7,253 nt of DNA from Fusibacter_D sp033549245 (GCA_033549245.1 JAWSUW010000163.1:1-7253), one strand, 5' to 3'. Numbered from the stretch's first letter, positions 1 to 6,068 are shown. Translations and numbers: made by a program. Notes: a model not told the origin generated them from the letters alone.

Positions 1-1085
1 CTCCATTTATGAAAAACGACTTAAATCCGATACTATCGAGAGGATTGAGTTATGGTGTCCCTTCAGCACTTGAAGTTGAAATGGCTGAACGATTGGTTGG
101 TGCTTATCAAGGAATGGATATGGTACGTATGGTGAACTCTGGAACTGAAGCGACTATGAGTGCTATTCGAGTCGCACGGGGATTCACTTCAAGAAACAAA
201 ATTCTGAAGTTCGAAGGGTGTTATCATGGCCATTCGGATGCACTGCTTGTGAAATCGGGCTCAGGTACTTTGACCTATGGTGTTCCAACATCGCTAGGGG
301 TTCCAGAATCGGTGGTCAAGGACACGATTGTTTTGAGATATAACGACTCAACTGCATTGATCAAAGCGTTTGAAGAATACGGGAAAGATCTCGCTGCTGT
401 GATAATAGAACCTGTCGCAGGAAATATGGGTGTGGTTCCAAGTGAACTATCATTTTTAAGCACTCTTAGAGAACTATGTGATGAATATGGTACGATTCTG
501 ATTTTTGATGAAGTAATCACAGGATTCAGGTTGGCCTATGGCGGCGCATCTGAGGTTTATGGAATCATTCCGGATATGGTTTGCTTTGGTAAAATCATTG
601 GAGGTGGTTTACCGGTTGGTGCTTATGGCGGCAAACTTGAAATTATGTCGACAGTATCTCCACTTGGCGGTGTGTATCAAGCGGGGACTTTATCAGGGAA
701 TCCACTTGCGATGTATTTTGGGATTCAAATGTTGGATTATTTAAAGGATAATCCAAATGTATATCAAAATTTGGAAGATATGGCGAAGTATTTGGAATCG
801 GAAATGGTGCCTTTCATTGAAAAACATCAACTTCCAGTATCATTCAAGCGATATAAATCTATGCCTTGTCTTTTTTTCGTCGAAGGTGAAATCAACAATT
901 ATGACGATGTGAAGCTTTGCGATACAAATGCTTATGCTACATATTTCAGAGCAATGCTGGAACGGGGAATTCTACTTCCGCCTGCACAATTTGAAGGGTT
1001 ATTTTTGTCGACAGCTCATACTGAGGCACAGTTGCATGCCTATTTGGATGCGAGTAAAACCGTATTGATGGATATGTATCGTTGA
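1..1085 (+). CDS. hemL: Glutamate-1-semialdehyde 2,1-aminomutase, 3' part
   Basis: This PLP enzyme converts glutamate-1-semialdehyde to 5-aminolevulinate, the precursor of tetrapyrroles, in the cytoplasm. Counting from the first in-window Met (base 9), 358 residues are visible. They run from RGLSYGVPSALEVEMAE through the substrate/PLP region MVNSGTEATMSAIR (41-54), FEGCYHGH (68-75) and IIEPVAGNMG (132-141) to FDEVITGFR (166-174). The PLP-binding lysine is K195 (bases 591-593) in CFGKIIGGGLPVGAYGG, and YQAGTLSGNP follows. Aligned from memory to the ~426-residue E. coli enzyme, about 70 N-terminal residues lie upstream of the window. The frame is open to base 3 (codons for P and F precede the Met), so the Met at base 9 is internal and not the start. 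The C-terminus is complete, with TGA at 1083-1085. The reading is intact, with no frameshift. A flavodoxin gene follows after 38 bases and may be co-transcribed. Confidence 0.96.
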   Translation, partial: PFMKNDLNPILSRGLSYGVPSALEVEMAERLVGAYQGMDMVRMVNSGTEATMSAIRVARGFTSRNKILKFEGCYHGHSDALLVKSGSGTLTYGVPTSLGVPESVVKDTIVLRYNDSTALIKAFEEYGKDLAAVIIEPVAGNMGVVPSELSFLSTLRELCDEYGTILIFDEVITGFRLAYGGASEVYGIIPDMVCFGKIIGGGLPVGAYGGKLEIMSTVSPLGGVYQAGTLSGNPLAMYFGIQMLDYLKDNPNVYQNLEDMAKYLESEMVPFIEKHQLPVSFKRYKSMPCLFFVEGEINNYDDVKLCDTNAYATYFRAMLERGILLPPAQFEGLFLSTAHTEAQLHAYLDASKTVLMDMYR

Positions 1086-1123
1086 TAATAAATAAATGAA
1101 AAAACGTTGAAAGGGGTAAAAAC

Positions 1124-1543
1124 ATGAGCAAAGCAGTAGTGTATTATTCAAGATCGGGAAACTCGAAAAAGGTAGCAGATATCTTAGCACAAGAACTAGG
1201 CGTTGAGCCCATCAGGATTGTATCCGATATGAGCTGGAAAGGACTTTTCGGATATATGAAAGCCGGTTATTACAGTATGATGAAGAAAACAGTGCCAATC
1301 AGACTCGAAGGACAACTCGCTAGTGATGATGAAATTATTTTAGTAGCGCCGCTTTGGGCTGGAGACGTTGCTGTGGAAGCACATGCATTTATTGAAAAAT
1401 ATAATGGATCAAATATCCATATGGTGGTACTCTCAAAAGCTAGTGAAGTCAAGAATCAGGAAAGATTCAAAAGTGTTCATATGATCAAAGAGAGCAAATC
1501 GTATGACCATGACTATTTAAAGGCGATGGTGAACAGTATTTAA
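1124..1543 (+). CDS. Small flavodoxin-family protein, copy A
   Basis: The product is a 139-residue flavodoxin-fold protein, expected to bind FMN and carry electrons or act as a small NAD(P)H-dependent oxidoreductase in the cytoplasm; the partner is unknown. Strand beta1 and the phosphate-binding loop are KAVVYYSRSGNSKKVA (3-18), with SRSGNS as the FMN phosphate loop. WKGLFGYMKAGYYSM (38-52) is typical of this short Firmicute family. APLWAGDVA (75-83) supplies the loop with an aromatic residue that normally stacks on the flavin. The start is well fixed: AAGGGG at 1111-1116 lies 7 bases before the ATG. It sits 38 bases after hemL with no terminator between, so read-through from hemL is plausible. 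The leader also contains TGATAATAAAT, equivalent to the promoter region of copy B. It is a close paralog of the gene at 6147: 129 of 139 residues are identical by hand comparison. It lacks the insertion and length (about 180 residues) of HemG-type protoporphyrinogen oxidase, so the hemL neighbourhood alone does not make it a heme enzyme. Confidence 0.88.
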   Translation: MSKAVVYYSRSGNSKKVADILAQELGVEPIRIVSDMSWKGLFGYMKAGYYSMMKKTVPIRLEGQLASDDEIILVAPLWAGDVAVEAHAFIEKYNGSNIHMVVLSKASEVKNQERFKSVHMIKESKSYDHDYLKAMVNSI

Positions 1544-1565
1544 AGAATATGAGGATGGAGCATGT

Positions 1566-1595
1566 CAAAATTCGGATAACGAACTCATAAAAACC
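1566..1595 (+). pseudogene. Relic of an isochorismatase-type hydrolase gene
   Basis: Read in the frame beginning at 1566, this stretch gives QNSDNELIKT. It matches QHSDNELIKN at residues 53-62 of the intact hydrolase encoded at 6586-7140. Over 27 bases (1566-1592 against 6742-6768) I count 21 identities. Five of the six differences leave the residue unchanged at third positions (CAA/CAG, TCG/TCA, GAT/GAC, AAC/AAT) or fall in one N/H codon, as expected of diverged coding DNA. Only about ten codons survive. The first ~52 codons are reduced to a possible ATG at 1562 with a GAGGATGGAG-like ribosome site, and that frame hits TAA after five codons. Everything downstream is replaced by the inverted repeat. 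It occupies the same position after flavodoxin copy A as the intact gene does after copy B. The match is short, so chance is not fully excluded. Confidence 0.6.
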
Positions 1596-1642
1596 GCCGC
1601 GTGGTTACCGCCGTGTGGGTACCTGGTACCCACACGGCGGTA
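1593..1642. repeat. GC-rich perfect inverted repeat with partial extra arm
   Basis: The left arm 1606-1623 (TACCGCCGTGTGGGTACC) is the exact reverse complement of 1625-1642, with a single T at 1624 as centre: 18 paired positions in 37 bases. Immediately to the left, ACCGCCGCGTGG (1593-1604) repeats the start of the left arm (ACCGCCGTGTGG, 1607-1618) with one change. It could therefore compete for pairing with the right arm. The block is clearly richer in GC than its surroundings. It is not a standard terminator because no T run follows the right arm, although an A run precedes the extra arm. It marks the junction between two gene relics, which suggests a mobile palindromic (REP-like) element or a deletion and repair scar. 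Confidence 0.8.
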
Positions 1643-1645
1643 GGC

Positions 1646-1744
1646 ATGCTACCATTTATGAAGGCAAGGGCACTTGCATATTACGTCACCTTTGTTTGGT
1701 TGGGAGCCATGATCACAGGATATCTGTTTCAAGTTGTGTTATAA
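1646..1744 (+). pseudogene. C-terminal remnant of a membrane protein
   Basis: The frame from ATG 1646 to TAA 1742-1744 encodes 32 residues beginning MLPFMKARALAYYVTF. They form a short basic stretch followed by one convincing hydrophobic helix (about residues 9-32, with VWLGAMITGYLFQVVL at the end). This resembles the last transmembrane helix and tail of a permease-type protein. The general pattern, a basic loop, a final helix and a GYLF-like end, recalls YraQ/ArsP-like permeases, but I cannot assign a family. The frame is open leftwards through the inverted repeat but has no recognisable sequence or ribosome site there. It is best read as a 3' gene fragment cut off by the repeat. A tiny expressed membrane peptide is the alternative, but no ribosome binding site precedes 1646. 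Confidence 0.4.
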
Positions 1745-1745
1745 T
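1737..1745 (+). promoter_or_regulatory. Possible extended -10 promoter for sigI
   Basis: TGTTATAAT (1737-1745) fits the extended -10 pattern TGnTATAAT. It lies about 30 bases before the sigI start, leaving room for a short leader with GAGGTG at 1765-1770. No good -35 hexamer stands 16-18 bases upstream. The site overlaps the stop codon of the membrane protein remnant. I see no C-run -35 with CGAA -10 of the kind reported for SigI-dependent promoters, so autoregulation is not evident here. Confidence 0.35.
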
Positions 1746-1775
1746 TCAATATATCATGAATATTGAGGTGACAGG

Positions 1776-2453
1776 ATGCCACTCACACTGGAAAAGCAGA
1801 TCATACAATTGCAAAATCAGGACGATGCCAAGACGAGAAATGAGATCATCATGGCTTATGAACCTTTCATCCTCAATACCATCGTGCAACTGAAAAATGC
1901 CTACATTCAAATAGAGAATGATGAGGAGTTTTCCATTGGACTGATGGCATTCAATGAAGCCATCGACAAATACGATGAGGCTCGAAGCTCGTTTTTGACA
2001 TTTGCCAAAGTGGTCATTGAAAGTCGCATCAAGAATTATTGGGAAAAAGAATCCAGGCATAGTGCGGACTCTCTTGATGCCAATCAAAATGCGAAAGAAC
2101 AATTGATGGCCATCGACAACCTTGAGAAGAACATGATTTTGAGACAAGAGATCCATCGGCTTGAAACCAAACTTGAAGTGTTCGGTCTCGATTTCAACAA
2201 ACTCGCAGATGCCGCTCCAAAACATAGGGATACCAAAAAAAGTGCCATCGATGTTGGCATCATGGCTGCAAAGCATGATGAGATCATCCAGAAACTCTAT
2301 TTAAAAAAGAAATTGCCCATATTGCTGGTATCCCAAAAGACAGGTGCCAGCATCAAAGTGGTGAAAACACATAAATTCTTTATCATTTCGGTCATTGTGT
2401 CCATCAAAGAAAATCTTACCTCTATCATGGAATGGTTCATGATCGAGAATTAA
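1776..2453 (+). CDS. sigI: RNA polymerase sigma factor SigI
   Basis: This is an alternative sigma factor of the SigI family. The family directs RNA polymerase to stress, cell-wall or polysaccharide-response genes and is held inactive by a membrane-bound RsgI. The 225-residue protein is slightly shorter than the usual 240-250. The sigma region 2-like part includes EEFSIGLMAFNEAIDKYD (50-67), then SSFLTFAKVVIESRIKNYWEK (71-91), which corresponds to core-binding and -10 recognition helices. The SigI-specific C-terminal domain carries FGLDFNKLADAAPKHRDTK (136-154) in place of an ordinary sigma region 4. The distal helix-turn-helix-like segment (about 176-205, LYLKKKLPILLVSQKTGASI) is recognisable, and the tail is divergent. 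The start is set by GAGGTG at 1765-1770, five bases before the ATG. rsgI follows after 80 bases, the classic order. The regulon cannot be inferred from this window. Confidence 0.9.
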   Translation: MPLTLEKQIIQLQNQDDAKTRNEIIMAYEPFILNTIVQLKNAYIQIENDEEFSIGLMAFNEAIDKYDEARSSFLTFAKVVIESRIKNYWEKESRHSADSLDANQNAKEQLMAIDNLEKNMILRQEIHRLETKLEVFGLDFNKLADAAPKHRDTKKSAIDVGIMAAKHDEIIQKLYLKKKLPILLVSQKTGASIKVVKTHKFFIISVIVSIKENLTSIMEWFMIEN

Positions 2454-2533
2454 TTTTCAAAAAAGGCCCTAAATAAATTTTTTTCCTGTATCTTATAACA
2501 GAATCCATCATCAATTTAAAATGAGAAAGGTCG

Positions 2534-3829
2534 ATGAAAATGATTAATAAAGGATTATTGGTAAAACTGAATAAGAACGATGCCATTGTAATGTCTGATA
2601 ATGGTCGCTTTGAGCGAATTATATTACGTGACAATATGCAAATAGGCATGAGGATTCAATTTACAGATGATGATTTGATAAAATCGACCCATTACAGGAA
2701 GGAGTTTGTCATGAACGCAAAGACAAAAATAATATCAGCAGTAGCTGTCATGGCTATTGTAGCAGTAGGTGTATTAGGATATCCGCTCATCAACCAACCC
2801 AATGAGGAAGCGATTGCTCAGGTGGACCAAGGTTTAGAAGTCGCCGATGTCATTGAAGTTGCAGAAACCATGAATTTTTCCGCAATAGTTACGGTAGATA
2901 TCAATCCTAGCTTCAAGCTCTCAGTGGACGAGGACGACAAAGTCGTTGAGATCAAAGCGATGAATGACGACGCCAAAACAATCAAAGTGGATGATTTGGT
3001 AGGCATCCCAGTTGAAAATGCAGTTGAACAGATTGTACAACGGTCCAATGAAGCAGGATTTATTGATTTGACAGATTTAGATGATGATTTTGTTTTGATT
3101 TCCGTCGCAAATGTCAATGAAGATGACGATGAAAAGGAAAGTGAACAAGCTGAAAAAATCCTGGAAGCCATAAAAGAAAAAGCCAAAGAGAGCAACACTC
3201 TTAAAGATGTTACGCTTGCTATGGCAGAAGTGGATGAAGAGACCATGAATGAAGCAGAGAAGAATTCTCTTATTGCTGGAATCATGATCTTTACTGATTC
3301 ACAGAACATGACTGTCAAAGAGTTTTTCGAAGATGAAGATAATCTTAATAAATTTTTAGCTTCAAATGATGTGATTCCTCAAGATATAGAGAATAAAATT
3401 AAATTGATGTCAGAATATCTCGATGACTTAGACGATTCATCTATGAACAAAGAGACTTTGGATCTAGCATTCAGAGCATCAAAAGACACATTTTTCGAAG
3501 CCAAGGAGCTGTTTCAACAGGCAAATGATGACTATAAAGCAGCACTTGAATCTGGAGATCAAGCTAAAATAGCTGCAGCCAAAATAGTTTTGGATGCAGC
3601 TGAGGCTTTTAAAGATCAAATGGAGCAAGCTAAAGATGATGTAGAATCCATTAAAGAAGTTTTAAAATCAATCTATGAAGGTGATGATTCATCGGAAATG
3701 AAAGACCAAGAAAAAGATGAAATGGATAAGATCATAAAACGCAATCTTAAAGAACAAGAAAAACTCGAAGCTGAAGAGCAAAGACGTATCGAAAAGCAAG
3801 AGAAGAAAGATGATAAAAACAACGACTAA
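2534..3829 (+). CDS. rsgI: RsgI-type membrane-bound anti-sigma factor
   Basis: The 431-residue product is expected to bind SigI in the cytoplasm and release it after an extracytoplasmic signal. Residues 3-48 (NKGLLVKLNKNDAIVMSDNG through IGMRIQF) match the RsgI N-terminal anti-sigma domain. One transmembrane helix follows at about 65-84 (KIISAVAVMAIVAVGVLGYP). The outside part starts with the conserved domain around SAIVTVDINPSFKLSVDEDD (116-135), whose N124-P125 pair corresponds to the Asn-Pro site reported to self-cleave in other RsgI proteins. AMNDDAKTI and GIPVENAVEQIV fit the rest of that domain. The remainder (about 196-431) is very rich in Glu, Asp and Lys, with likely helices and coiled coil at 315-380 and a disordered charged tail. 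No carbohydrate-binding or enzyme module is present, unlike cellulolytic clostridial RsgI proteins. The ribosome site GAGAAAGG (2523-2530) precedes ATG 2534; ATG 2540 is a minor alternative. Confidence 0.9.
   Translation: MKMINKGLLVKLNKNDAIVMSDNGRFERIILRDNMQIGMRIQFTDDDLIKSTHYRKEFVMNAKTKIISAVAVMAIVAVGVLGYPLINQPNEEAIAQVDQGLEVADVIEVAETMNFSAIVTVDINPSFKLSVDEDDKVVEIKAMNDDAKTIKVDDLVGIPVENAVEQIVQRSNEAGFIDLTDLDDDFVLISVANVNEDDDEKESEQAEKILEAIKEKAKESNTLKDVTLAMAEVDEETMNEAEKNSLIAGIMIFTDSQNMTVKEFFEDEDNLNKFLASNDVIPQDIENKIKLMSEYLDDLDDSSMNKETLDLAFRASKDTFFEAKELFQQANDDYKAALESGDQAKIAAAKIVLDAAEAFKDQMEQAKDDVESIKEVLKSIYEGDDSSEMKDQEKDEMDKIIKRNLKEQEKLEAEEQRRIEKQEKKDDKNND
2696..2713 (+). promoter_or_regulatory. Internal ribosome site and in-frame ATG in rsgI
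   Basis: AGGAAGGAG (2696-2704) stands six bases before an ATG at 2711 that is in frame with rsgI (codon 60). It is a better ribosome binding site than the one at the annotated start. Initiation here would give a protein beginning MNAKTKIISAVAVMAIV, with a basic N-terminus and then the transmembrane helix. It would keep the whole outer domain but lack the anti-sigma domain. Whether it is used cannot be seen; the purine-rich codons for R-K-E could also produce the motif by chance. Confidence 0.4.
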
Positions 3830-3845
3830 TTGAAACTTAATTGAG

Positions 3846-3875
3846 CAGAGGGGAATTTCTCCTCTGTTTTTTTTT
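3846..3875 (+). terminator. Rho-independent terminator of sigI-rsgI
   Basis: CAGAGG (3846-3851) pairs with CCTCTG (3861-3866), extended inward by G-U and G-C pairs around an AATTT loop. It is followed directly by nine T residues (3867-3875). It begins 17 bases after the rsgI stop and separates the sigma operon from the Fe-S gene. Confidence 0.92.
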
Positions 3876-3901
3876 GAATAAAAGTATAATTTTGCTATAA
3901 T
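3874..3901 (+). promoter_or_regulatory. Promoter of the Fe-S/winged-helix gene
   Basis: TTGAAT (3874-3879) is separated by 16 bases from TATAAT (3896-3901). The latter has an upstream TGC, making an extended -10 (TGCTATAAT). A second TATAAT occurs at 3885-3890 without a suitable -35. The -35 overlaps the T run of the preceding terminator, so the two transcription units abut tightly. The start codon at 3942 lies about 40 bases downstream. Confidence 0.75.
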
Positions 3902-3941
3902 AAATTTAGTAATCAAAATAAAGTTCGCGAAGAGGTTGGAT

Positions 3942-5258
3942 ATGGGACATATTACAGCTCGTAATGGTTATGAACAACTTGTAGAGAGGCTTAATCGTTT
4001 TCCACAAGGTGCACCTCCATCAGAAACACTTTATAAGATTTTAGGTATTCTCTTTGATGAAGAGGAGGCAAAACTCGTTTCGCAGTTACCTATACAATCG
4101 TTCAATGTGGCAGAAGCAGCTAAGCGTTGGAAACTGTCTGAAACGGATGCAACTATAGTGCTTGATCGTCTGGCGCGTCGTGCGCTTCTAGTTGATTTTG
4201 TGAAGGATGGCACTACATACTATGTTCTTCCACCACCAATGGCAGGATGGATAGAGTTTTCTATGATGCGTATACGAGAAGATATAGATCAACATAGCCT
4301 CGGACAGTTGCTGCATCAGTATATGAACGTAGAAGAAGATTTTGTGAAAAACCTATTTTTTGGTTCAGAAGAAAAGATAGTGCGATCTTTTGTCAACGAG
4401 CAAGCGTTGATAAAAAGTACTCACGACCACCTTTCTAATGGTGATTTAGAAATCATGGACTTTGAACGTGCATCACATATCATTCGTACCTCAGAACATA
4501 TTGGCATAAGCATGTGCTATTGTCGACATAAGATGGAACATGTCGGTAAAAACTGTGATGCGCCAATGGAGATCTGTATGACTTTTGGTAAAACTGCCGA
4601 CTCACTGATTCGATCAGATTATGCAAGACGAATAGATGTAAAAGAGTGTTTGGAACTTTTAGAGGTTGCTTATGCTCATAATTTAGTGCAAATAGGTGAA
4701 AATGTTCAAAACGAAGTTGCATTTATTTGCAACTGTTGTGGCTGTTGTTGTGAAGCGCTTTTAGCTGCACAAAAATATGGTACGTCACAAACCATAGCAA
4801 CAACTAATTTTTTACCAAAAGTCGATTTGGAGAAATGTAAAGAATGTGGAAAATGCATCAGCGCTTGCCCTGTAAGTGCCCTCGGAGATAAAGGCGATGC
4901 CATAGGAAAGACGCCTATCATTCAGGAAGACATGTGTTTAGGCTGCGGCGTTTGTATCCGAAACTGCCACTTTGATGCATTGGCACTTGAGCCCGTGGAC
5001 CAGCGCCGGATTACTCCCGTTAATTCAGCTCACCGTGTCGTACTTATGGCACTCGATAAAGGAACGCTGGCAAATCTCATCTACGATAACCAGTCATTAG
5101 CCTCTCATCGCATACTTGGTGCACTATTTACGTCTATTTTAGCCTTACCCCCAGCAAAACAATTGGCTGCAAATGAACAACTGAGATCGAAGTATCTCGC
5201 TAATTTGATGGCAAAGAGAACAAAACAGACAAATCATGACACAAAAAGTCGGGCGTGA
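3942..5258 (+). CDS. Winged-helix / double 4Fe-4S ferredoxin-domain protein
   Basis: The 438-residue protein is not a named enzyme that I recognise, though 4Fe-4S proteins of this general build occur in anaerobes. Residues ~28-98 look like a winged helix, with FNVAEAAKRWKLSETDATIVLDRLARRALLV-type helices at 54-84 followed by a hairpin ending TYYVLPPP. A middle domain holds CYC (192-194), C205 and C212, then a dense CNCCGCCC cluster at 263-270. Two classic [4Fe-4S] motifs follow: CKECGKCISACP (299-310) and CLGCGVCIRNC (332-342). The C-terminal ~90 residues have no Cys and contain LIYDNQSLASHRILGALF. No signal peptide or membrane helix is visible, so it is cytoplasmic. The start ATG at 3942 is chosen because GAAGAGG (3929-3935) stands six bases before it; a TTG at 3936 would overlap that site. 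Redox sensing, or electron transfer linked to a substrate-binding middle domain, is possible but is inference. It is likely monocistronic, with possible coupling to the truncated regulator downstream. Confidence 0.82.
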   Translation: MGHITARNGYEQLVERLNRFPQGAPPSETLYKILGILFDEEEAKLVSQLPIQSFNVAEAAKRWKLSETDATIVLDRLARRALLVDFVKDGTTYYVLPPPMAGWIEFSMMRIREDIDQHSLGQLLHQYMNVEEDFVKNLFFGSEEKIVRSFVNEQALIKSTHDHLSNGDLEIMDFERASHIIRTSEHIGISMCYCRHKMEHVGKNCDAPMEICMTFGKTADSLIRSDYARRIDVKECLELLEVAYAHNLVQIGENVQNEVAFICNCCGCCCEALLAAQKYGTSQTIATTNFLPKVDLEKCKECGKCISACPVSALGDKGDAIGKTPIIQEDMCLGCGVCIRNCHFDALALEPVDQRRITPVNSAHRVVLMALDKGTLANLIYDNQSLASHRILGALFTSILALPPAKQLAANEQLRSKYLANLMAKRTKQTNHDTKSRA

Positions 5259-5279
5259 TTCCTGGTAGATCGATTCGCA

Positions 5280-6008
5280 ATGCTTTGCGGGTATACAGTA
5301 GGAGAGTACATCAGGCAGCGTAGGCTATCACTTGCCGGCAGTGAGCTTATAGCCTCTGATGAAAAAATCATAGATTTAGCACTAAAGTACGGTTATGATT
5401 CTCCGGATAGTTTCACAAAAGCATTCAGTCGATTCCACGGTGTCACACCTACAGCTGTTCGTAAAGATGGTGCAATGATCAAATCATTTGCGACCCTTAA
5501 AATCAAATTTTCATTGGAAGGCGGTTTTGTTATGGATTATAAGATTATTGAAAAAGAAGCGTTCACAATTGTAGGATCATCAAGAATGTTCAGTTATGAG
5601 GAATCGAAAATGGAGATTCCAAAGTTTTGGACAGAACATTTTCAGTTGGGAAAAGGAGAAATCATATGTGGTATGTATGGAGTCTGCTTCGATGAAAACA
5701 ATGGAAAAGATGAATTTGAGTATTTGATCGCGGATCATTACGATCCGTCGAAAGCAATCCCTGAAGGCTATGTGACAAAAGTTATACCAAAGCATACTTG
5801 GGCTGTCTTTGCTTGCAAATGGCCAATGCCAAATTCAATTCAAGACATGAACGAGAAAATCTTTTCGGAATGGTTGCCGAATTGCAAAGATTATACGATT
5901 GCCTCTGGTTACAATATCGAGATGTACTCAGATGTGTCAGATTATCCAAATGGAACTCAGGATGAAAATTACTATAGTGAGATATGGATTCCTTTAGAAA
6001 AGAAATAA
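5280..6008 (+). CDS. N-terminally truncated AraC/GyrI-like regulator, probably decayed
   Basis: The frame encodes the second half of an AraC-type DNA-binding domain: GYTVGEYIRQRRLSLAGSEL (4-23), then the second helix-turn-helix, KIIDLALKYGYDSPDSFTKAF (29-49) and FHGVTPTAVRKDGA. A GyrI-like effector-binding domain follows (85-242) with IPKHTWAVF (169-177), EWLP and the conserved acidic position E214 in YNIEMY. Full-length relatives are near 290 residues, so about 50 N-terminal residues, including the first helix-turn-helix, are missing from this 242-residue frame. Homology appears to begin just upstream, at DRFAMLCGY (codons from 5268), within 10 bases of the TGA ending the previous gene and in the same frame as it. 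No ribosome site precedes ATG 5280. I therefore read it as the 3' part of a gene whose head was removed when the Fe-S gene or its flank was joined here. The GyrI part could still be made from ATG 5532. Confidence 0.8.
   Translation: MLCGYTVGEYIRQRRLSLAGSELIASDEKIIDLALKYGYDSPDSFTKAFSRFHGVTPTAVRKDGAMIKSFATLKIKFSLEGGFVMDYKIIEKEAFTIVGSSRMFSYEESKMEIPKFWTEHFQLGKGEIICGMYGVCFDENNGKDEFEYLIADHYDPSKAIPEGYVTKVIPKHTWAVFACKWPMPNSIQDMNEKIFSEWLPNCKDYTIASGYNIEMYSDVSDYPNGTQDENYYSEIWIPLEKK
5516..5534 (+). promoter_or_regulatory. Internal ribosome site for a stand-alone GyrI-like domain
   Basis: GGAAGGCGG (5516-5524) precedes an in-frame ATG at 5532 by seven bases, exactly at the boundary between the AraC part and the GyrI-like part (MDYKIIEKEAFTIVG). 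Initiation here would give a 158-residue free effector-binding domain, a form known in nature. Use of the site is inference. Confidence 0.35.
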
Positions 6009-6019
6009 ATTAAACAATA

Positions 6020-6057
6020 AACGAGCTTCAACTGATCAGAATCGGTTGAGGCTCGTT
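6020..6057 (+). terminator. Long hairpin after the AraC/GyrI gene
   Basis: Bases 6020-6036 pair with 6041-6057 (AACGAGC with GCTCGTT at the base, TCAAC with GTTGA above). This makes a 17-pair stem with two G-U pairs and a CAGA loop. It starts 11 bases after the stop codon. The following TATATTTGT is only moderately T-rich, so termination may be partial. The A-rich left flank would allow function on the other strand too. Confidence 0.7.
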
Positions 6058-6068
6058 ATATTTGTATC

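Noticed and set aside
1124..1543. Flavodoxin A as HemG, a flavodoxin-like protoporphyrinogen oxidase, because it follows hemL
   Set aside because: At 139 residues it is shorter than HemG and lacks its long insertion loop. The paralog at 6147 sits with a hydrolase and no heme genes.
1615..1893. 92-codon plus-strand frame spanning the inverted repeat and the start of sigI
   Set aside because: It runs through the palindrome and overlaps sigI out of frame. The hydrophobic relic in another frame and sigI explain the coding signal.
1746..2276. 176-codon open frame on the minus strand opposite sigI
   Set aside because: It is antisense to a well-supported sigI, shows no family motif, and reads as low-plausibility sequence; it is a shadow.
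2818..3318. 166-codon minus-strand frame opposite rsgI
   Set aside because: Its Ser/Thr-rich composition is what the complement of Glu/Asp/Lys codons gives, with no promoter or ribosome site.
3936..3941. TTG at 3936 as start of the Fe-S gene, and likewise TTG 6571 for the hydrolase
   Set aside because: In both cases a good ribosome binding site overlaps the TTG or ends just before it and is correctly spaced for the ATG a few codons later (3942 and 6586).
5256..5300. TGA as a selenocysteine codon joining the Fe-S and AraC frames
   Set aside because: No plausible stem-loop follows the TGA at the needed distance, and the joint matches a truncation boundary rather than a natural fusion.
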